64,000 nt of DNA, taken from contig OX578138.1 of assembly GCA_951213105.1 (NCBI GenBank), positions 90,459,414 through 90,523,413 on the forward strand, given 5' to 3'. Positions 48,491 through 61,118 of this stretch are shown one piece after another. A program made the position numbers and the translations under genes. The first letter of the stretch is position 1. Every line of letters starts with the position of its first letter. The notes beneath the pieces are model-generated. The model saw only the letters and a program-made list of their open reading frames with translations. It did not search any database and had not been told where the DNA came from. The stretch comes from Amaurobius ferox. Lineage: Eukaryota > Arthropoda > Arachnida > Araneae > Amaurobiidae.

Positions 48491-51474
48491 AAGAAAGATC
48501 AATCATGCTTAAAGCATTGATTATGAAACACTTTCCAACTTCAATGCTATTTTATTTAAACATGTCTAAAATGCAATACATTCCTCGGTAATATTTTCAA
48601 ACTTATCACAATACTACATTAATTTATAATATTTGAAAACTTAAACCTGCATCGAAAAAATTATCAACTACATTCAAATGACGGCATTGAAATATAAATT
48701 GCCTGATTTAAACTTCTCTAAAATGTGAGACATTCCTCGGTAATAATTTTAGAATTATCTTAATACTACTATTATTTATTATATTTGAAAACTTCATCGA
48801 AAACAACTGAAATTCATTCAAATGACGTCATAGAAAAAATAACACGCCTGGCTCTCTCTCTAAAAGCAACATTTCATTCATAAATAATTTCCTATTCATC
48901 ACAATACTACAATAATTTATTTTATTTAAAAATTAAGACCATGGAGCTGCAAGCAATTAAACTCTAGCGTAAAACTTCATCCAAAAAAATCGTCCTTCTC
49001 TTTTTAAAATCAGTGATTATTTCATTCATATCATCTACGCAGACTCCATGAACTAAATGATTTTGTATTAAAGAAATACAGCAATTGTAATACAACTCAT
49101 TCTATATATTTTACTGTTTACATTTTACATAGGCGAGAAATAGGCTTCGTTGTAGAAATAATCAAATTTGGATAAGCATTTAAACTCAAATATATTGTAA
49201 TTGAGTAGTTTCAGTATGTAGATGCATAGAATTTAAGCAAAAATAAAGTAGTTTTAGGACGGATACAACACTCAATATGAATTAAAAAGAACATTAAAAA
49301 TCACGATTTTGAGACAAGATGAATGCCATATATCATTTTGAAGTGGGTCACGTGATCGTTCCATATCATGGTCACGTGATCGCTTCATATAAGAGGTGTT
49401 ATTATTATTTTAATTTTTATTTAAAAAACTATTGAATATATTTCGCTGAATTTTTTTTTATATATTTTATGGAACACTTTGAATATTACCTAAAATTTTC
49501 GAAACAATTTGTGAGTTTTAAATCCGTTAAAAAAATGTTTGAAAAATAGGTCCCAAAGGGCTCAATGTATTTCATTTTTTCAACCCGGGTTCAATCCAAA
49601 ACTAATTGGGTGATATTATTCATTTATTATCTCATAGGTCCTACAGACCGTCTGAACAACATACTAAAATTTCATTTTGATTAAGTCATTTTTACGGCAG
49701 TTATCGTGCTAACGGACAGACAGACAGACAGACAGAATGAATGAACAAAGTCATAAACACTTTTCAACTTTGTTGTAAAGTGTTAAAAATGGAGAACTAC
49801 TGTTCGAGACAACTATTTGTTGTATTAAATATTAAAGAAAATCTTATTACTTTACATGGATACAATAGTCAATAAATAACCTAAGATTGTTAATGAGACT
49901 CAAACAACATTTTCAAATAGTAAATAATTCGTTTCTTCATTCAGCACTTTCTGTTAGTTTATTTTAAAAAAGTCAATTCTGAAAACTATCTTTAAAATGC
50001 ATTGCTAAAATCTTCAGATATTATTTTAGATCTTAATTACTTTTACTTCGATGAAACTAATAATTACTTTTCCAATGATTTAAATACTTGTTCAGTTTGT
50101 AAGATTCTCAGTGGGAAAACTTAAAGATGTGTTAATTAAAATGTAAAAGTGATAGAGGCTGTTGAAGAGAATCTCTGCAAAATTAGGGAATAATTTCAGT
50201 GATGATTTTCCTTAATAAACTTGTTTTTTACACTTTACAACAAAGTTGAAAAGTGTTTATAATTTTGTTCATTCTGTCTGTGTGTCTGTCTGTCCGTTAG
50301 CATGATAACTGCCGTAAAAATGACTTAATCAAAATGAAATTTTAGTATGTTGTTCAGACGGTCTATAGGACCTATGGCAATATAAATGAATAATATCAAT
50401 CAGTTAGTTTTGGATTAAACCTGGGTTGAAAAAATGAAATACATTGAACCCTATGGGACATAATTTTTTAAACATTTTTAAGCGGATTTAAAATTCACAA
50501 ATTGCTTCGAAAGTTTTAGAAAATATTCAAATTATCCCATAAAATATATAAAACAATTTTCAGCAAAATATATTCAGTAGTTTTTTAAATAAAAATTAAA
50601 ATAATAATTACACCTCTTATATGAAGCGATCACGTGACCCACTTCCAAATGAAATATGACATCCATCCTGTCTCAAAATCGTGATTTTTAAAGTTCTTTT
50701 TAATTCATATTGAGTGTTGTATCCGTCCTAAAACCACTTTATTTTTGTTTAAATTCTGTGCATCTACATACTGAAACAACGCAGTTTCAATATTTTTGTG
50801 TTTAAATGATTTTTTCTACAACGAAGCCTATTTTTCACTTATGTAAAATGCAAACAGAAAAATATGTAGAATGAGTTGTATAAGCATCACTGTATTTCTT
50901 TAACGCAAAATTATTTAGCTCATGGAGTCTGCATAGCTGATATGAATGAAATATTCATTGATTTTACAGGGAGGACAATTTTTTCGATGAAGTTTTAAGC
51001 ACAGAGTTTAATTACTTGTAGCTCCATGGTCTTGATTTTTAAATAAAATAAATAATTATAGTATTGTGATGAATGAAATTAATGGGAAATTGTTTATGAA
51101 TGAACTGCGGCTTTCATAGAGAGAGCCAGGCGTGTTATTTTTTCTATGACGTCATTTGAATGAATTTCAGTTGGTTTCGAATATAATAAATTATCGTAGT
51201 ATTATGATAATTTTAAAATTATTACCAAGGAATGTATCGCATTTTAGAGATGTTTAAACCAGGCAATTTATATTTCAATGCCGTAATTTGAATGATGGTA
51301 ATTTTTTTTCGATGAAGGTTTAAGTTTTCAAATATAATTAATTAAAGTAGTATTGTGATAAATTTTAAAATATTACCTAGGAATGTATTGCATTTTAGAG
51401 ATGTTTAAATATAATTGCATTGAAGTTGGAAAGTGTTTCATAATCAATGCTTTAAGCTTGATTGATGTTTCTTG
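48491..51474. repeat. Inverted pair of family R repeats, ~1.3-kb arms
   Basis: Left arm 48491-49790 (reverse) and right arm 50223-51474 (forward) around a 432-bp spacer. Outer ends: AAGATCAATCATGCTTAAAG, mirrored by CTTTAAGCTTGATTGATGTTTC. Inner ends: the AACACTTTACAACAAAGTTG hairpin, followed by GAAAAGTGTTTAT and a TCTG run. The left arm is 48 bp longer net; part of it (ACATTCCTCGGTAATA with AATGACG...) is duplicated. No coding capacity. Either one composite or two independent insertions. Confidence 0.75.
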
Positions 51475-51829
51475 GGAAATTATGAAAAAATATGGCAATA
51501 ATGGAAGTTGATTAACCATGCGTAGGTTAAAAATGTGTGCTATTTGTGTGTTGAAGACTAACCCCTTAGAATTCACACGAGTAATTTAAATTACTCCAAG
51601 ATCTCATTCCTTCATCTGAAGTTTAGATTTTTATCTATCGTTTAAACATTTCTATTCTTTCACGATTACAGCATATGGCAAGTTTATTTATATTTATTCT
51701 ATAAACTTGACATATAAAATATTCTTAATAGCAAAAACATTATTTTCACATATAGCTTAACAAAAGTTGCCTATCTAATAGATAAACTGTCTCAATTGTT
51801 TAAAATAAAATGTGGGATTTTATTTTTAA
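51475..51829. other. No gene seen
   Basis: AT-rich spacer between family R copies. Confidence 0.45.
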
Positions 51830-52200
51830 CACTTTACAACATAGCTGAAAAGTATTTATGACTTTGTTCATTCTGTCTGTCTGTCTGTCTGTCTGTCCGT
51901 TAGAACGATAACTGTCGTAAAAATGCCTTTATCAAAATTGAAATTTTAGTATGTTTTTCAGACGGTCTGTGGGACCTATGGGAATATAAATAAATAATAT
52001 CACACAATTAGATTTTTATTGAACCCGGGTTGAAAAAATGAAATACATTGAACCCTATGGGACCTAATTTTTCAAACATTTTTTAGGTAAATTTAAAATT
52101 CACAAATTGCTTCGAAATTTTTAGGAAGTATTTACATTATCCCATAAAATATATATAAAAAATTTCAGTAAAATATGTTAAGAAATTTTTTAATTAAAAA
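51830..52200 (+). repeat. Family R repeat, left half
   Basis: TTTTTAACACTTTACAACAT, then (TCTG)n at 51868-51898, AACTGTCGTAAAAATG, ATGAAATACATTGAACCC and CCCATAAAATATATA. A second start (TTTAACACTTTACAACAAAG) is at 52381-52430. Confidence 0.7.
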
Positions 52201-52648
52201 TTATTTAATATAGGGAAAAACACAAATTTAATTTAATTCTGACTTTTGGGATATCCTCCAGAAAGAAAAAAGAGATATATTATATAATAAATATCTTTCC
52301 AAGACTTTAGTCATTTTGTATATGAAAGAGGCTTCACATTTTGAAATAAATTTGGTAGATAAAAATTTTTCAATTTTTTTTTTAACACTTTACAACAAAG
52401 TTGAAAAGTGTTTATGACTTTGTTTAATTTTATATAACTCTTCATGATATACTTATTTGATGGCATTTTTAATGTACTTTCCTACGTCCTAGAGAGTTAA
52501 AATTTGGTACACAGCTTAAATTTGTTGAACATTTTATTCCAAAAAATTTGGTGGATCTTTAAATACAGATCAAACATTTTTTTCGAAATGGCCTGCAAAT
52601 AATCCCCTTTCACTTCTATAAATCATTGTTGTAATATTGTTAAAAATT
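52201..52648. other. No gene; small family R start at 52381
   Basis: AT-rich. 52381-52430 repeats the first 45 bp of family R. Confidence 0.45.
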
Positions 52649-53490
52649 CTGATGTGGGCAGCACATGTCTTTCCCTACAGACTCATATCCACGTTCTCTT
52701 TATTTCTTCAATAATAATTTGAGTTTATCCGCACAAAATAACAGCTATACGTATTTTAAATGACATTGAGTTTGCACGTTAAATTTAAATTTGGTTCTTA
52801 TTTGATAGCTGGACTTATTGTCAAAGGTGGCGTAGCGAAAACGCGAAAAAACTAGAATATCTCAAGAACGGCTAGTCTTAGAGTAATGGGGTTAGTCTTA
52901 TTCTTTTTTTTGTCAAAAATCACGTATAAAATGGGAAGTCAATTGATATAATTGAGCACACGTAGTCCTTTATTTTTATATTTAACGATTTTTGCGGGCC
53001 ATTTCGCAAAAATAGCCCTTCCGTTTTCCTGATTCGCTCTAGAATAACCTACAAATGAGTTATGTACCAAATTTTGTTAAATTTGGTATATAAATCACTT
53101 TTAGGTCATTGAAATATTATACAGCAAATTTTGTTAAATTTGTTCCATTAGTTTTTAGCTAGAGTGGATAAAGGCAATTTCTGCCGACCATTTCGCAAAG
53201 AAGGCAGATTCCTTTATTACGAATCGTACTATAATCTAATGAACATCAGGGTTCCCCACAAAAAACATACCTACCAAATTTTAGGAATATCGGTCCATTA
53301 GTTTTTCAATTTGAGTGGATGTAATATCCTCACAGACACACAGAAATATACACATTTACACTCTTACACACACAGACGTCTTCCTAAACATAGTTTTTTC
53401 GTGTTCTAGAAGTCCCAAAACGTATAGAATCTTCGAAAATTCGAGTTCCGATCTTCGGCACGATTCCAATCCTTTGAATACACACACACA
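52649..53490 (-). repeat. Family H repeat, subfamily II
   Basis: TCTGATGTGGGCAGCACATG terminus, ACTAGAATATCTCAAGAACG, boxes of ACCAAATTTTGTTAAATTTG, short CA stretch and ATCTTCGGCACGATTCCAAT. The terminal hairpin is degraded. Confidence 0.6.
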
Positions 53491-53529
53491 CACACATATA
53501 TATATTATCTGCGTATCTGTGTATTATCT

Positions 53530-53958
53530 GTGTATCTAAATTCCGTGCCTATGCAATTACAATAGTTGTGATTTTAAATGATCCCTAAACTTTTATTATG
53601 TCTTCAACGAAGTCTAATTTTAACTTATGCAGAATGCAAATATCTGAAGCGATTGTAAGGTGAGTTACATAAGAATTGCTGAATATTTGTCACACAAAAT
53701 TATTTAGCTCTGGAGTCTGGAATACAAGTTATATGAATGAAATATTCATTGATTTTGCATAGAGAATAAGATGATTTATATTTCGATACAGTTTTAAATA
53801 GTTAAGTATAATAAATTACTGTAGTACTGTGATAATGTAACAGATATCACCACTGAATGTATCACATTTTAAAAATTTTTAAATGAAATTGCATTTCAGT
53901 TGGAAAGTGTTTCATAATCAATGCTTATGCATGATTGATCTTTCATGTTATTTGCTGC
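53530..53958 (+). repeat. Family R repeat, right end
   Basis: CTATGCAATTACAATAGTTG through GGAAAGTGTTTCATAATCAA to TGCATGATTGATCTTTC. Together with 51830-52200 it may be one R unit split by the family H copy. Confidence 0.65.
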
Positions 53959-55140
53959 AATGGACTTGAAAATTTAATTTTTTTTCTCTAAAACAGCATG
54001 TCTAAGTCACAAGCAAAAATATTAAAATTGTATATACTATAATTTAGCACTCGTTGACAAAAGTTTTCTATCAAATCGACTGTTCACTATTCTTGTAAAA
54101 AAATTGGATTTTTATTTCTTCTTGCCATAAGGAACTTTTTTTTAAATCAGCAATTTTTTTTAAATAACAAGTAAAATTTTAAAAATGTGTCTCATATTTT
54201 AGCAATATGTGACAAATGTTTTCTTTTAAGGACTTCCAATCCAATGAATTTCAAAAATATTTTTGGAGATGGCTTTTCCAGAATTTTAATTACTTTATCC
54301 AACCTATTCGTCAAATGGAATTTTCTTTCGCCAAATAAAAATGTTATTCGTCACATTTTATTTTGACTTTCTAATTTAAAAATGTTATATGATTTATACA
54401 TTCTAGAATTCTGAAGATCATTTTCTTGGAAAAAGAACATAGTAGCATACATTATGACTAGTATACCTCGAGTAGTATACCACGATTTTTTTATTTTAAC
54501 TTCGAACAGAATTCATGACCGTCAACATTTTCGAAAATTAATTTTTCAATCTCCAAATAAAAGTTTATTCCGCAAAATGCGACAATAGCAATCGGCAGCA
54601 CTACCCCTCTTTTAGACATTAACTTCATTTGCCACAAAATTTTTGAAATATTTAATTTGCTGTTAATTTGACCTATCTTGTGGTCACATTTTATTCAAGT
54701 AATCAGATGTGGATTCAAATGTGGCACAGCTAAAGTTGAGCTCTGATTAACCCATCTCTTGCTTCAAATTCACAAATTTCTGATCCTGTTTAAGATACAA
54801 CTTTTACAAATCTCCTTAGAGATTGTGCAAAAGTACTATATTCAACCTGACCAGTATAGTCATTACTAGAGACCCTCAAAATTCGCGACTCAATAATGAT
54901 GATGGGAAACTCAATGATGATAGATTCAAATAATGATTATGGATCAATAATGATGATGGATTCAAATAATGATGGGAAACATGCTTTTAAGTCAAATGAA
55001 ACATATTTACGTGGGTTTTGACTCGCGAACTACTCGCGAATTTTTGAAAATATGCCCACGTGAATGGATTTTTACTTCTACTCGAGAATTTAAAGAGTAT
55101 TTGCCCGAAAAAAATCGTAAATTTAAGCCATTTTATCCGT
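53959..55140. other. No gene; AATGATGATGG-type short repeats at 54893-54983
   Basis: AT-rich. ATAATGATGATGG and GATTCAAATAATGAT words repeat four to five times near 54893-54983. Confidence 0.45.
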
Positions 55141-55542
55141 TTATTGCTTTTTTCGCGAGAAAGTTCTGGAGTCTGTGGCTGATCTTGTCCATAGACAGAA
55201 CGTGATCTCACAGGCAGCAACAGGAGAAAGGCTGGATACTCTACCAAAATACCGACATTGAAGGCCATTTCTAGCTACGAAGGGGAACATGCGTACAGGG
55301 AACTGAAAGAAACTCTGAAGAACAATCCAGATATCTTGGTGGAAGACGCTCTTCAGGCAATGCGTGAGGACCATCAATATTTCGTGGATGATGCACCAAG
55401 AGCTCTATGGGTTCCAGTTTTAAACGTAAACTGTGAAAGGTTCTTCTGCAAATTTTCCTGTATTTTAACTGACCGTAGGACAAATCTCAGCTTGACGAAC
55501 TTGGAACTGCTGACAGCATACAATTATGAAAGTCAAATGTGA
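55141..55542 (+). pseudogene. Candidate hAT-type transposase C-terminal fragment
   Basis: 55258-55542 encodes 94 residues including LKETLKNNPDILVEDALQAM and VPVLNVNCERFFCKFSCILT followed by DRRTNLSLTNLEL. The P-V-x-x-x-x-C-E-R-x-F-x-K-x-x-x-I-x-x-x-R-x-x-L-x-x-x-x-L layout resembles the dimerisation region at the end of hAT transposases (normally SxExxFS). About 40 codons upstream in another frame (REKVLESVADLVHRQN) may belong to the same gene after a frameshift. No inverted repeats found. A host gene exon cannot be excluded. Confidence 0.4.
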
Positions 55543-56279
55543 AATTTTGTATGTATTGGGAGCTAAATTTAATTACATTTGGCTATTAATTATAATTATT
55601 AAATCGTTAATATTGTAGCTATATATGATTTTCTTGTGTATTGTTTTGTGTTTAAAGTGTCGATATGTAAAAAATGTGCTTCAGTTTTAAATTCGGACGG
55701 CCTTCAGAATCCAAGAATATTACCTTTTCACTCAAGGATTTTTCCAATTTACTCAATAATTTTTGTCTATGTTACTCAAAATATTAAGTGTACTTCATTT
55801 ACGACTTTTGAGGGGAGTCATTACTTTATATTCATAATTAAAAGTCATTACTTCATATTCATTATTTCAAATTTATAAGGTGTTGTTAGATAAATGAACT
55901 GCTAACATAAGTTCCGTAAGAGTACAATCTTGTTACAGAATCAAATAATTTGCCATGAACTGGAGTTTGGGTACATACGACTTACGAAATTTCTGTGGTG
56001 TTGCCGTTCGTGCTTTGATAAGGATACGAAATTATAATTATCTAACAAAATCACGATTATCAACCTTTAATGCCGCGAGAAAATTTTCAGGATGTACAAA
56101 GAATCCATTCCTTTGAATTACTGCATCAAATATTTTTTTTTCAAATTTTTATGTGATTTATAGTACCCACAATTTTTAGGAACATCCTTAACAATCGTTA
56201 ACATTAAGGGGAAGCCACATTGACGCCTAGGAAAAACTGTAGCAAAATATTTAAGTTTTGTTGATAGGCTAATTCCTAT
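55543..56279. other. No gene seen
   Basis: AT-rich, no supported feature. Confidence 0.45.
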
Positions 56280-56500
56280 GTAATACTAATTCCAATGTAA
56301 AATTAGTTCCAATGTAAAACTAGTCAATGTGCAACTAGTTCCATTGTAAAATTAGTCAATGTGTAACTAGTCAATGTGCAACTAGTTCCAATGGAAAACT
56401 AGTCACTGTGCAACTAGTTCCATAGTTCCAATGTAAAAATTGTCAATGTAGAACTAGTTCCAATGCAAAACTAGTCAATGTTCAACTAGTTCCAATGTAA
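56280..56500. repeat. ACTAGT-rich minisatellite
   Basis: Repeats of AACTAGTTCCAATGTAAAAC and TAGTCAATGTGCAACTAGTT, about 32 bp per unit with length variants (about 21 bp where TAGTCAATGTGCAAC recurs alone). Roughly seven units. Confidence 0.8.
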
Positions 56501-57398
56501 ACGTCTAAATATCCTATTTTCAGTAATTAATCATCTAACACGGGACAGTTTACCTAAACTGTGCGAAGTTAAGTTCGGATGAAAATCACCAGCGCAAACA
56601 TATTAGCATATTTAGAAAAAATATTTCTGGTTGAAAATTAAGGTCTACTGTTTCATCAGCATCAGATAAATTGCTAATTAATAAGTAAAATTTTACTAGC
56701 CTCAGCTGTGTGAAGCTAGATAAGCATCTTACTATGTCTATAACATAAGCTTCAAGTCTAGGCATAGGTCCATTCACATTCAGATGATTTCAGTTTATTT
56801 CGTGACAATAGTATGCTGTTACAAATACTTTTTTGAAAGCTAATGTAGGTAACATCTTGCAATCGTATCTAAATTATGACTGTTCTGCTCCAGTTGAATT
56901 TAGTATGCCAAGCTACGTGCAATCTAGAGAAATACATAAAAGTGTTCTCTGTAGTTGCATAGCAGTTTGTGGATTTGAAGCAAGTGATGGGTTCATCAAA
57001 GCTCTGCGTTTTGGCCAGATTATAGCCATGCCAACATGTAAAATTACGTTTGATAACATTTGTGGTTAGTGCCTATGTATTAGAAAACAAAATGAATTCA
57101 CTAGATAAGTAAAATAAATAGAAAAACATTGGAAATTTTAAGGTCTTTTAAGACAAATGAATGTCTAAATGCGTTTATAAAATTCAATTCATTTTAAGTA
57201 CCTAAGCGGTAACTTTTGACAGATAGTGTTAATAGTAGGAAGGGTTCTATATTTTAACTTATAATTTAAATAAAATGTGGTGTTCTCGAACAAAATTGAA
57301 AAATTTCAAGTTCATTGGGATAAATAAAAATAAAGTCCCAATTTTTTTTAAAAGTAGGTGAAGTTGATTTACTTCATAGACAACTTTTAACAATCTGA

Positions 57399-57401
<3 letters not shown>
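56501..57401. other. No supported gene; one 78-residue frame
   Basis: 56833-57069 has an open frame with mixed composition (KSVLCSCIAVCGFEASDGFI) that ends before GGTTAGT. It might be an exon, but I see no domain or acceptor site strong enough. Confidence 0.3.

Positions 57402-57480
<79 letters not shown>
57402..57480. repeat. (TA)n microsatellite
   Basis: Nearly pure TA, on the 3' side of the Naiad at 58112. Confidence 0.9.
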
Positions 57481-57482
<2 letters not shown>

Positions 57483-58111
57483 GAAGATTTTTATGATTAC
57501 TTGTAATATATATATACCCGAGAAATACCAAAGAAAATTGCTTGTAAACTGAAGGTAAAGGTAAATAAATTGCAAAACAGAAGCCTGGTGTAGCACGATG
57601 AGCTATGCAAGAAATTTGGAAATTGAATAAATGGAATCTAGTGAAAATAAAAGGAATAAAATGAATATGAAAAGCATTTCTGAAACCACGTACGTTATCA
57701 AGGGCCATACATGTTTCATTAATGCTGATTCTACGTTTCTGTTTACACTACTGTAATATGTATTACAGAAATAATGTAAATGGCCCGACGTAGAAGAAAA
57801 AACAAAGTGGATCAAATACACAAAAATATCAAACATGAATATAAAATATTCTGTAACACCAGCTTGTGGCTAATTATTTAAATGAGGATGCAAAGTATTA
57901 TAAAGTAATATCAAAAGAATATAATGAAAATAAAATGAATAATATATCTACCCCTAGTACTATGGTACTTCTGGAAAAGCATGTGTATTACCAATCATCT
58001 CTGAACAGGTTACAGTGAATTTTTGTTACTGACTAAGCAGTTTTCTCAAAGCAGGTTACAGTGAATTATACAAAATGTTTAACTGTTAGAAGAAGACATG
58101 GAGATTATGAA
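57481..58111 (-). other. 3' flank of the Naiad at 58112-60256
   Basis: Non-coding. CAGGTTACAGTGAATT occurs twice (58006 and 58054) in direct order. The GC-rich hairpin motif of the other Naiads is not present. Confidence 0.4.
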
Positions 58112-60256
58112 TTATTTAGAAATGCTAGAGTATGATCTGTATATATGTTGCTGTAATTGTTGCAAGTTTTTGAATTTAAATTTAAAATGTGTTTTAATAA
58201 AAGAAAAAATAAGATTGGGCGGGTAGTTATTTTTGATAACGGTGTTGATGAATTTATGAAGATGTTCTTTGTAGTAACAAGGTGTGCTTAACATTTTGAT
58301 TCTTAATAACTGGTTATTAATAATATTTCTATATACAGATTTGGAAAGATTGGAAGAGAAATGTTGAAGTTTATTTACTTTGAAGTTATAAGTTTCTGTT
58401 TTGTCATAGATTTTAAATTTTATTGTATTTGCATTTTTAATTGTTAAACTAACGTCTAGAAAATTGATCCAGTTGGATGTATATACATTTTCAATGAGTT
58501 GTAGATTAGGTGGATAGAAATCAAAATTTAATTCATTAGCCTCATTAGTAATTCCAATAATAATAAGATCATCAATATATCTGTACATTATATGACTGTT
58601 GAAAGGGTACTGATTTTCGTAAAAATGTAGATAAAGGTTGGCCAGTATGGTGGATGATTTACCTCCCTGTGGTATTCCTTTATTTAATTTGTATATGCTT
58701 TTTCCTTGAACTATATACTGTTTGAACAGAATGAATTTTAATAAAGTTTTGAATTTTGGAAATGATATGTTTTTGGCTTGAGTGAATTGTTCATATAAAA
58801 GAATTATGACTTTATATAAATCATTAATGTCTATATTATTAAATAGGTCTTTGAAATCAAAAGTTTTTACATCATGTATGTAAGGGATTAGTTTTATTTT
58901 ATTAATAAGTTCTATACTATTTTTGATTATATGTGTTTTTTGTGCAGTAGAATAATCATAAATTTGATTGAGTATGATTAGAAGTTGTTTGTCAGCTGCA
59001 TTGGTATATGAATTAAAACCTATAGTAACTGTTCTAAATGAAATAGGTGTTTTATGGAATTTAGGTATGAGTACCAAGTAAGGAAAATTGAGATTGTATT
59101 TTTGTTTAAGAAGTTTGTAGTAAGCTATTATTTGTTTATTTATAACATTGATATGAGTGTATAAAGGAGTTAAAGAAAGAGAGGTACTGAGTTGCAATTT
59201 AAGCTCGTCCAAATAAAATTTTTTGCAGATAAACGCATAATTACTGGATGCCTTGTCTACATATGTGATTACATATTTATCTTGTAGTGACTTGATTTCT
59301 TTAACGATTTCTTGGTAATTATGCTTATATATTGGAATGGGAAAGTGTTGGATCAAATGTTTTACATGCCTAGTTATTTGTACTTTCCAGCTCTTGAAGG
59401 CTTCAAATGGGCAGTGGGATTTACCTGACATTTTAAATATATATTTGTCTAGATCTATGTCAAAAGCTTGTATTATTTTCTTTTTATTATAAAGAAGAGG
59501 TAATCTGTATTTGGATCCATAGCTTAGAAATTTTTTGAGATGAGGTTCCTTTATTAAATCTAGATTTCCGGTGATTATGTGTCCATGTTGTGGGTCGATA
59601 AAGGGAAGATTGCAGGTTTCATTGCACGAACAAGAAACAGAATTATACAATTGTTTTGATAAACGATTATAGTTATATATTTTACGTCCTAAAGGTACTG
59701 GATATTTATATGCTTTTACTATGTTAACATTTTTAATAGGAAAAAAGGATTGGAAATTTTTAAAAATTTGTGTGAAGTTGAAATAATTAAATATAGGATT
59801 TGTGTAATTAATAACACAATAAGATTGGTTTGTTTTTTCTTTTTTGTGTGAATGTGTGAGTTGTACTCCTATAAGTCTTGCTCTTGTTAGTAAAAGGTCA
59901 AAAACTAGGTGTCCGAATTGCTTTTTATTATTGAGATCTATGAGTGAATTAAAAAGTTTATTTAAATGTGGTTTTTTGATGGAGAAAACCCAGTTTCTAA
60001 TATGTTTCCAATTATAGTTTGATTCAAAAAGTGTGCATTGAAGATTTATTTGAGATGTGAAGTCTAAGTTGTGGGAGTGTTTGTTTTTGTGTATACCCCT
60101 CTGTGTGCGTGTAGTTTTGTGTGAATGAGTTTGCATCAAAGAATATACTGTTGGAGTTAGAATAGAAGCATTGAATAAATCATTTTTTACTATATTGTGA
60201 CCATTAACTATTTGATTTAGTCCATAAGGAAATGCTGTATTGTGTTTTAAAATTAG
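58112..60256 (-). CDS. Naiad-type ORF lacking most of the endonuclease
   Basis: Open from the (TA)n edge at 60256 to a stop at 58112, about 715 codons; no natural start seen (first ATG about 60136). The first residues, AFPYGLNQIV, align with the end of the nuclease in the 36-kb copy (AYPYGLNTLL), so the nuclease is cut off at the TA tract. Counted from 60139: CxC at C170-C172, then HGHIITGNLDLI; TFDFKDLFNNID (motif A, D428); NKGIPQGGKSS (motif B, 487-496); YRYIDD (motif C, 519-524; Ile replaces the Val of the other copies). RT residues all look intact. Sequence is well diverged from the 36-41 kb pair: a third family. Could supply RT but not its own nuclease. Confidence 0.88.
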   Translation of the reverse strand, partial: LILKHNTAFPYGLNQIVNGHNIVKNDLFNASILTPTVYSLMQTHSHKTTRTQRGIHKNKHSHNLDFTSQINLQCTLFESNYNWKHIRNWVFSIKKPHLNKLFNSLIDLNNKKQFGHLVFDLLLTRARLIGVQLTHSHKKEKTNQSYCVINYTNPIFNYFNFTQIFKNFQSFFPIKNVNIVKAYKYPVPLGRKIYNYNRLSKQLYNSVSCSCNETCNLPFIDPQHGHIITGNLDLIKEPHLKKFLSYGSKYRLPLLYNKKKIIQAFDIDLDKYIFKMSGKSHCPFEAFKSWKVQITRHVKHLIQHFPIPIYKHNYQEIVKEIKSLQDKYVITYVDKASSNYAFICKKFYLDELKLQLSTSLSLTPLYTHINVINKQIIAYYKLLKQKYNLNFPYLVLIPKFHKTPISFRTVTIGFNSYTNAADKQLLIILNQIYDYSTAQKTHIIKNSIELINKIKLIPYIHDVKTFDFKDLFNNIDINDLYKVIILLYEQFTQAKNISFPKFKTLLKFILFKQYIVQGKSIYKLNKGIPQGGKSSTILANLYLHFYENQYPFNSHIMYRYIDDLIIIGITNEANELNFDFYPPNLQLIENVYTSNWINFLDVSLTIKNANTIKFKIYDKTETYNFKVNKLQHFSSNLSKSVYRNIINNQLLRIKMLSTPCYYKEHLHKFINTVIKNNYPPNLIFSFIKTHFKFKFKNLQQLQQHIYRSYSSISK

Positions 60257-60258
60257 TT

Positions 60259-60332
60259 TGTTATATATATATATATATAATATATATATATATATAAATA
60301 TAATATATATATTATATATATATATAAATATA

Positions 60333-60404
<72 letters not shown>
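60259..60404. repeat. (TA)n microsatellite between two head-to-head Naiads
   Basis: TA tract with TATATAAATATAATATA interruptions. It is the breakpoint of the truncated minus-strand Naiad. Confidence 0.9.
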
Positions 60405-60409
<5 letters not shown>

Positions 60410-61118
60410 ATAACGCATTTCTATACTTTAACTACAAGCCCATCTATGTCTTAACATGGCCCTCTTTGGATATTGTTTTTATTTAGCTAATCCTTTCATT
60501 CCTTCAATTGATTGAATTTGGCATGTCTTCACATTTCGCATTTTGGAGTATTTTGGTTTGAGTTCTCTCATCGCTTTTATGATTTTTTCTGCGGGTTATT
60601 GCTCTTTTCGGTAGATTTCACACTCGATTCTCAAACTCGTTTTATATGTGTGTGTATAGTGCTGACATCTCTCGGCAGGCATTAGAGTTTATTGTGTTTT
60701 TTTGTGTCATTTATTTCTGTCCTTTAGTCCCCAGTCAATATCTTTTATTGCTTATTTTTACATTTTAATCTAGACATGTATTTCCACTATATGTGGCACT
60801 CTTTGGCCTGCAGTAGTAGGGATTCAGTCAGACACATACGTATTAATGGCTTTGTATATCTTCCATTCCGGTTGGTTCTGACTATTTGTCCACACTTCGC
60901 TTATTTATGAATGTTTCGTATGAAAATATCATTTAGATCTTATCCACTACGCGTGTTGTGTTACTCTCCGAAATTTCGTTTCAATTCTTTATGGTATTAG
61001 TTATAATTTGAAATTCGTACCTGACAAAATAGTTTTTGAAGGGGTTTATATTGGGAATTTTAATTAAAATTCGTGATGTAAATTTTATTCATTATCTAGT
61101 GTCCGGTCTATTATTATT
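60405..61118 (+). other. Leader of the plus-strand Naiad
   Basis: T-rich, non-coding, between the TA tract and the ATG at 61119. Probably 5' untranslated and promoter sequence; I see no promoter motif that I could defend, nor the GC-rich hairpin motif. Confidence 0.4.

Noticed and set aside
56833..57069. Host exon ending at a GGTTAGT donor
   Set aside because: No recognisable domain, weak acceptor, and a single isolated frame in AT-rich DNA; kept only as an unassigned frame.
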